Positions 6,004 to 6,016 of a DNA stretch of 6,016 nucleotides are shown here, piece by piece. Under the pieces are notes generated by a model that had not been told where the DNA came from, searched no databases, and saw only the letters and a list, made by a program, of their open reading frames with translations. Where the stretch lies: positions 1 to 6,016 of the forward strand of contig JAFAWZ010000257.1 of the NCBI GenBank assembly GCA_019241495.1, read 5' to 3'. Numbering within the stretch: the first letter of the stretch is position 1; the number at the start of each line of letters is the position of its first letter. Both the position numbers and the translations under genes were made by a program. Source of the DNA: Acidimicrobiales bacterium. GTDB lineage: Bacteria > Actinomycetota > Acidimicrobiia > Acidimicrobiales > Palsa-688.

Positions 6004-6014
6004 CTGGATCCCAG
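6004..6014. promoter_or_regulatory. Putative GntR operator, copy 2, upstream of the CoA operon
   Basis: CTGGATCCCAG is the exact reverse complement of the 11-mer at 1101-1111. It lies 77 bases upstream of the enoyl-CoA hydratase ATG and faces that operon in the same sense as copy 1 faces the GntR gene. An exact 11-base match between two short non-coding stretches is unlikely by chance (my rough estimate is below 1 in 100), and the half-sites are symmetric. The window ends two bases later, so any further half-sites cannot be seen. Confidence 0.6.
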
Positions 6015-6016
6015 TT

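Noticed and set aside
1..6016. Search for CRISPR arrays, tRNAs, rRNAs, insertion sequences and phage or defence genes
   Set aside because: No repeat-spacer pattern, tRNA-like fold, transposase motif or defence-type domain was seen on either strand.

Overview
The window is GC-rich, with G/C-heavy third codon positions, GTG starts and tightly packed genes. This fits a high-GC bacterium, most likely an actinobacterium (Acidimicrobiia- or Frankia/Mycobacterium-like), but the sequence alone does not fix the taxon. It holds five protein genes and no RNA genes, insertion sequences or CRISPR arrays. The longest non-coding stretches are about 175 bases (958-1132) and 90 bases (5927-6016).

Layout: a VOC-fold (glyoxalase/extradiol dioxygenase superfamily) gene enters from the left edge on the plus strand and stops at 957. 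Its last codons form the left arm of a long hairpin (927-1024). A plus-strand GntR/FCD regulator follows, probably translated from a leaderless GTG at 1133. Its stop codon is interlocked (TTAA) with the stop of a converging minus-strand operon. That operon reads from the right edge: enoyl-CoA hydratase/isomerase (5926-5078), alpha/beta hydrolase (5066-4152, 11-base gap), then a 771-residue tandem-domain family III (CaiB/BaiF) CoA-transferase (4155-1840, 4-base GTGA overlap).

How the parts may work together: the operon looks like a CoA-dependent catabolic module for a carboxylic acid. The CoA-transferase would activate the acid, the crotonase would hydrate, isomerise or cleave the acyl-CoA, and the hydrolase would cut an ester, thioester or C-C bond. 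The substrate is unknown. The regulator is of the acid-sensing FCD type. The same 11-base near-palindrome (CTGG-GAT-CCAG) lies just upstream of the regulator's -10 box and, on the other strand, upstream of the enoyl-CoA hydratase start about 4.9 kb away. This makes it a good candidate for the regulator's own operator and would define a two-promoter local regulon.

The most unusual protein is the CoA-transferase. Its C-terminal half keeps the expected catalytic aspartate (D552), while its N-terminal half has serine (S166) at the aligned position. It therefore looks like a one-chain pseudo-heterodimer with a single working site. I see no clearly new defence, mobile or RNA-based system here. The novelty lies in this uncharacterised catabolic operon and its predicted control.
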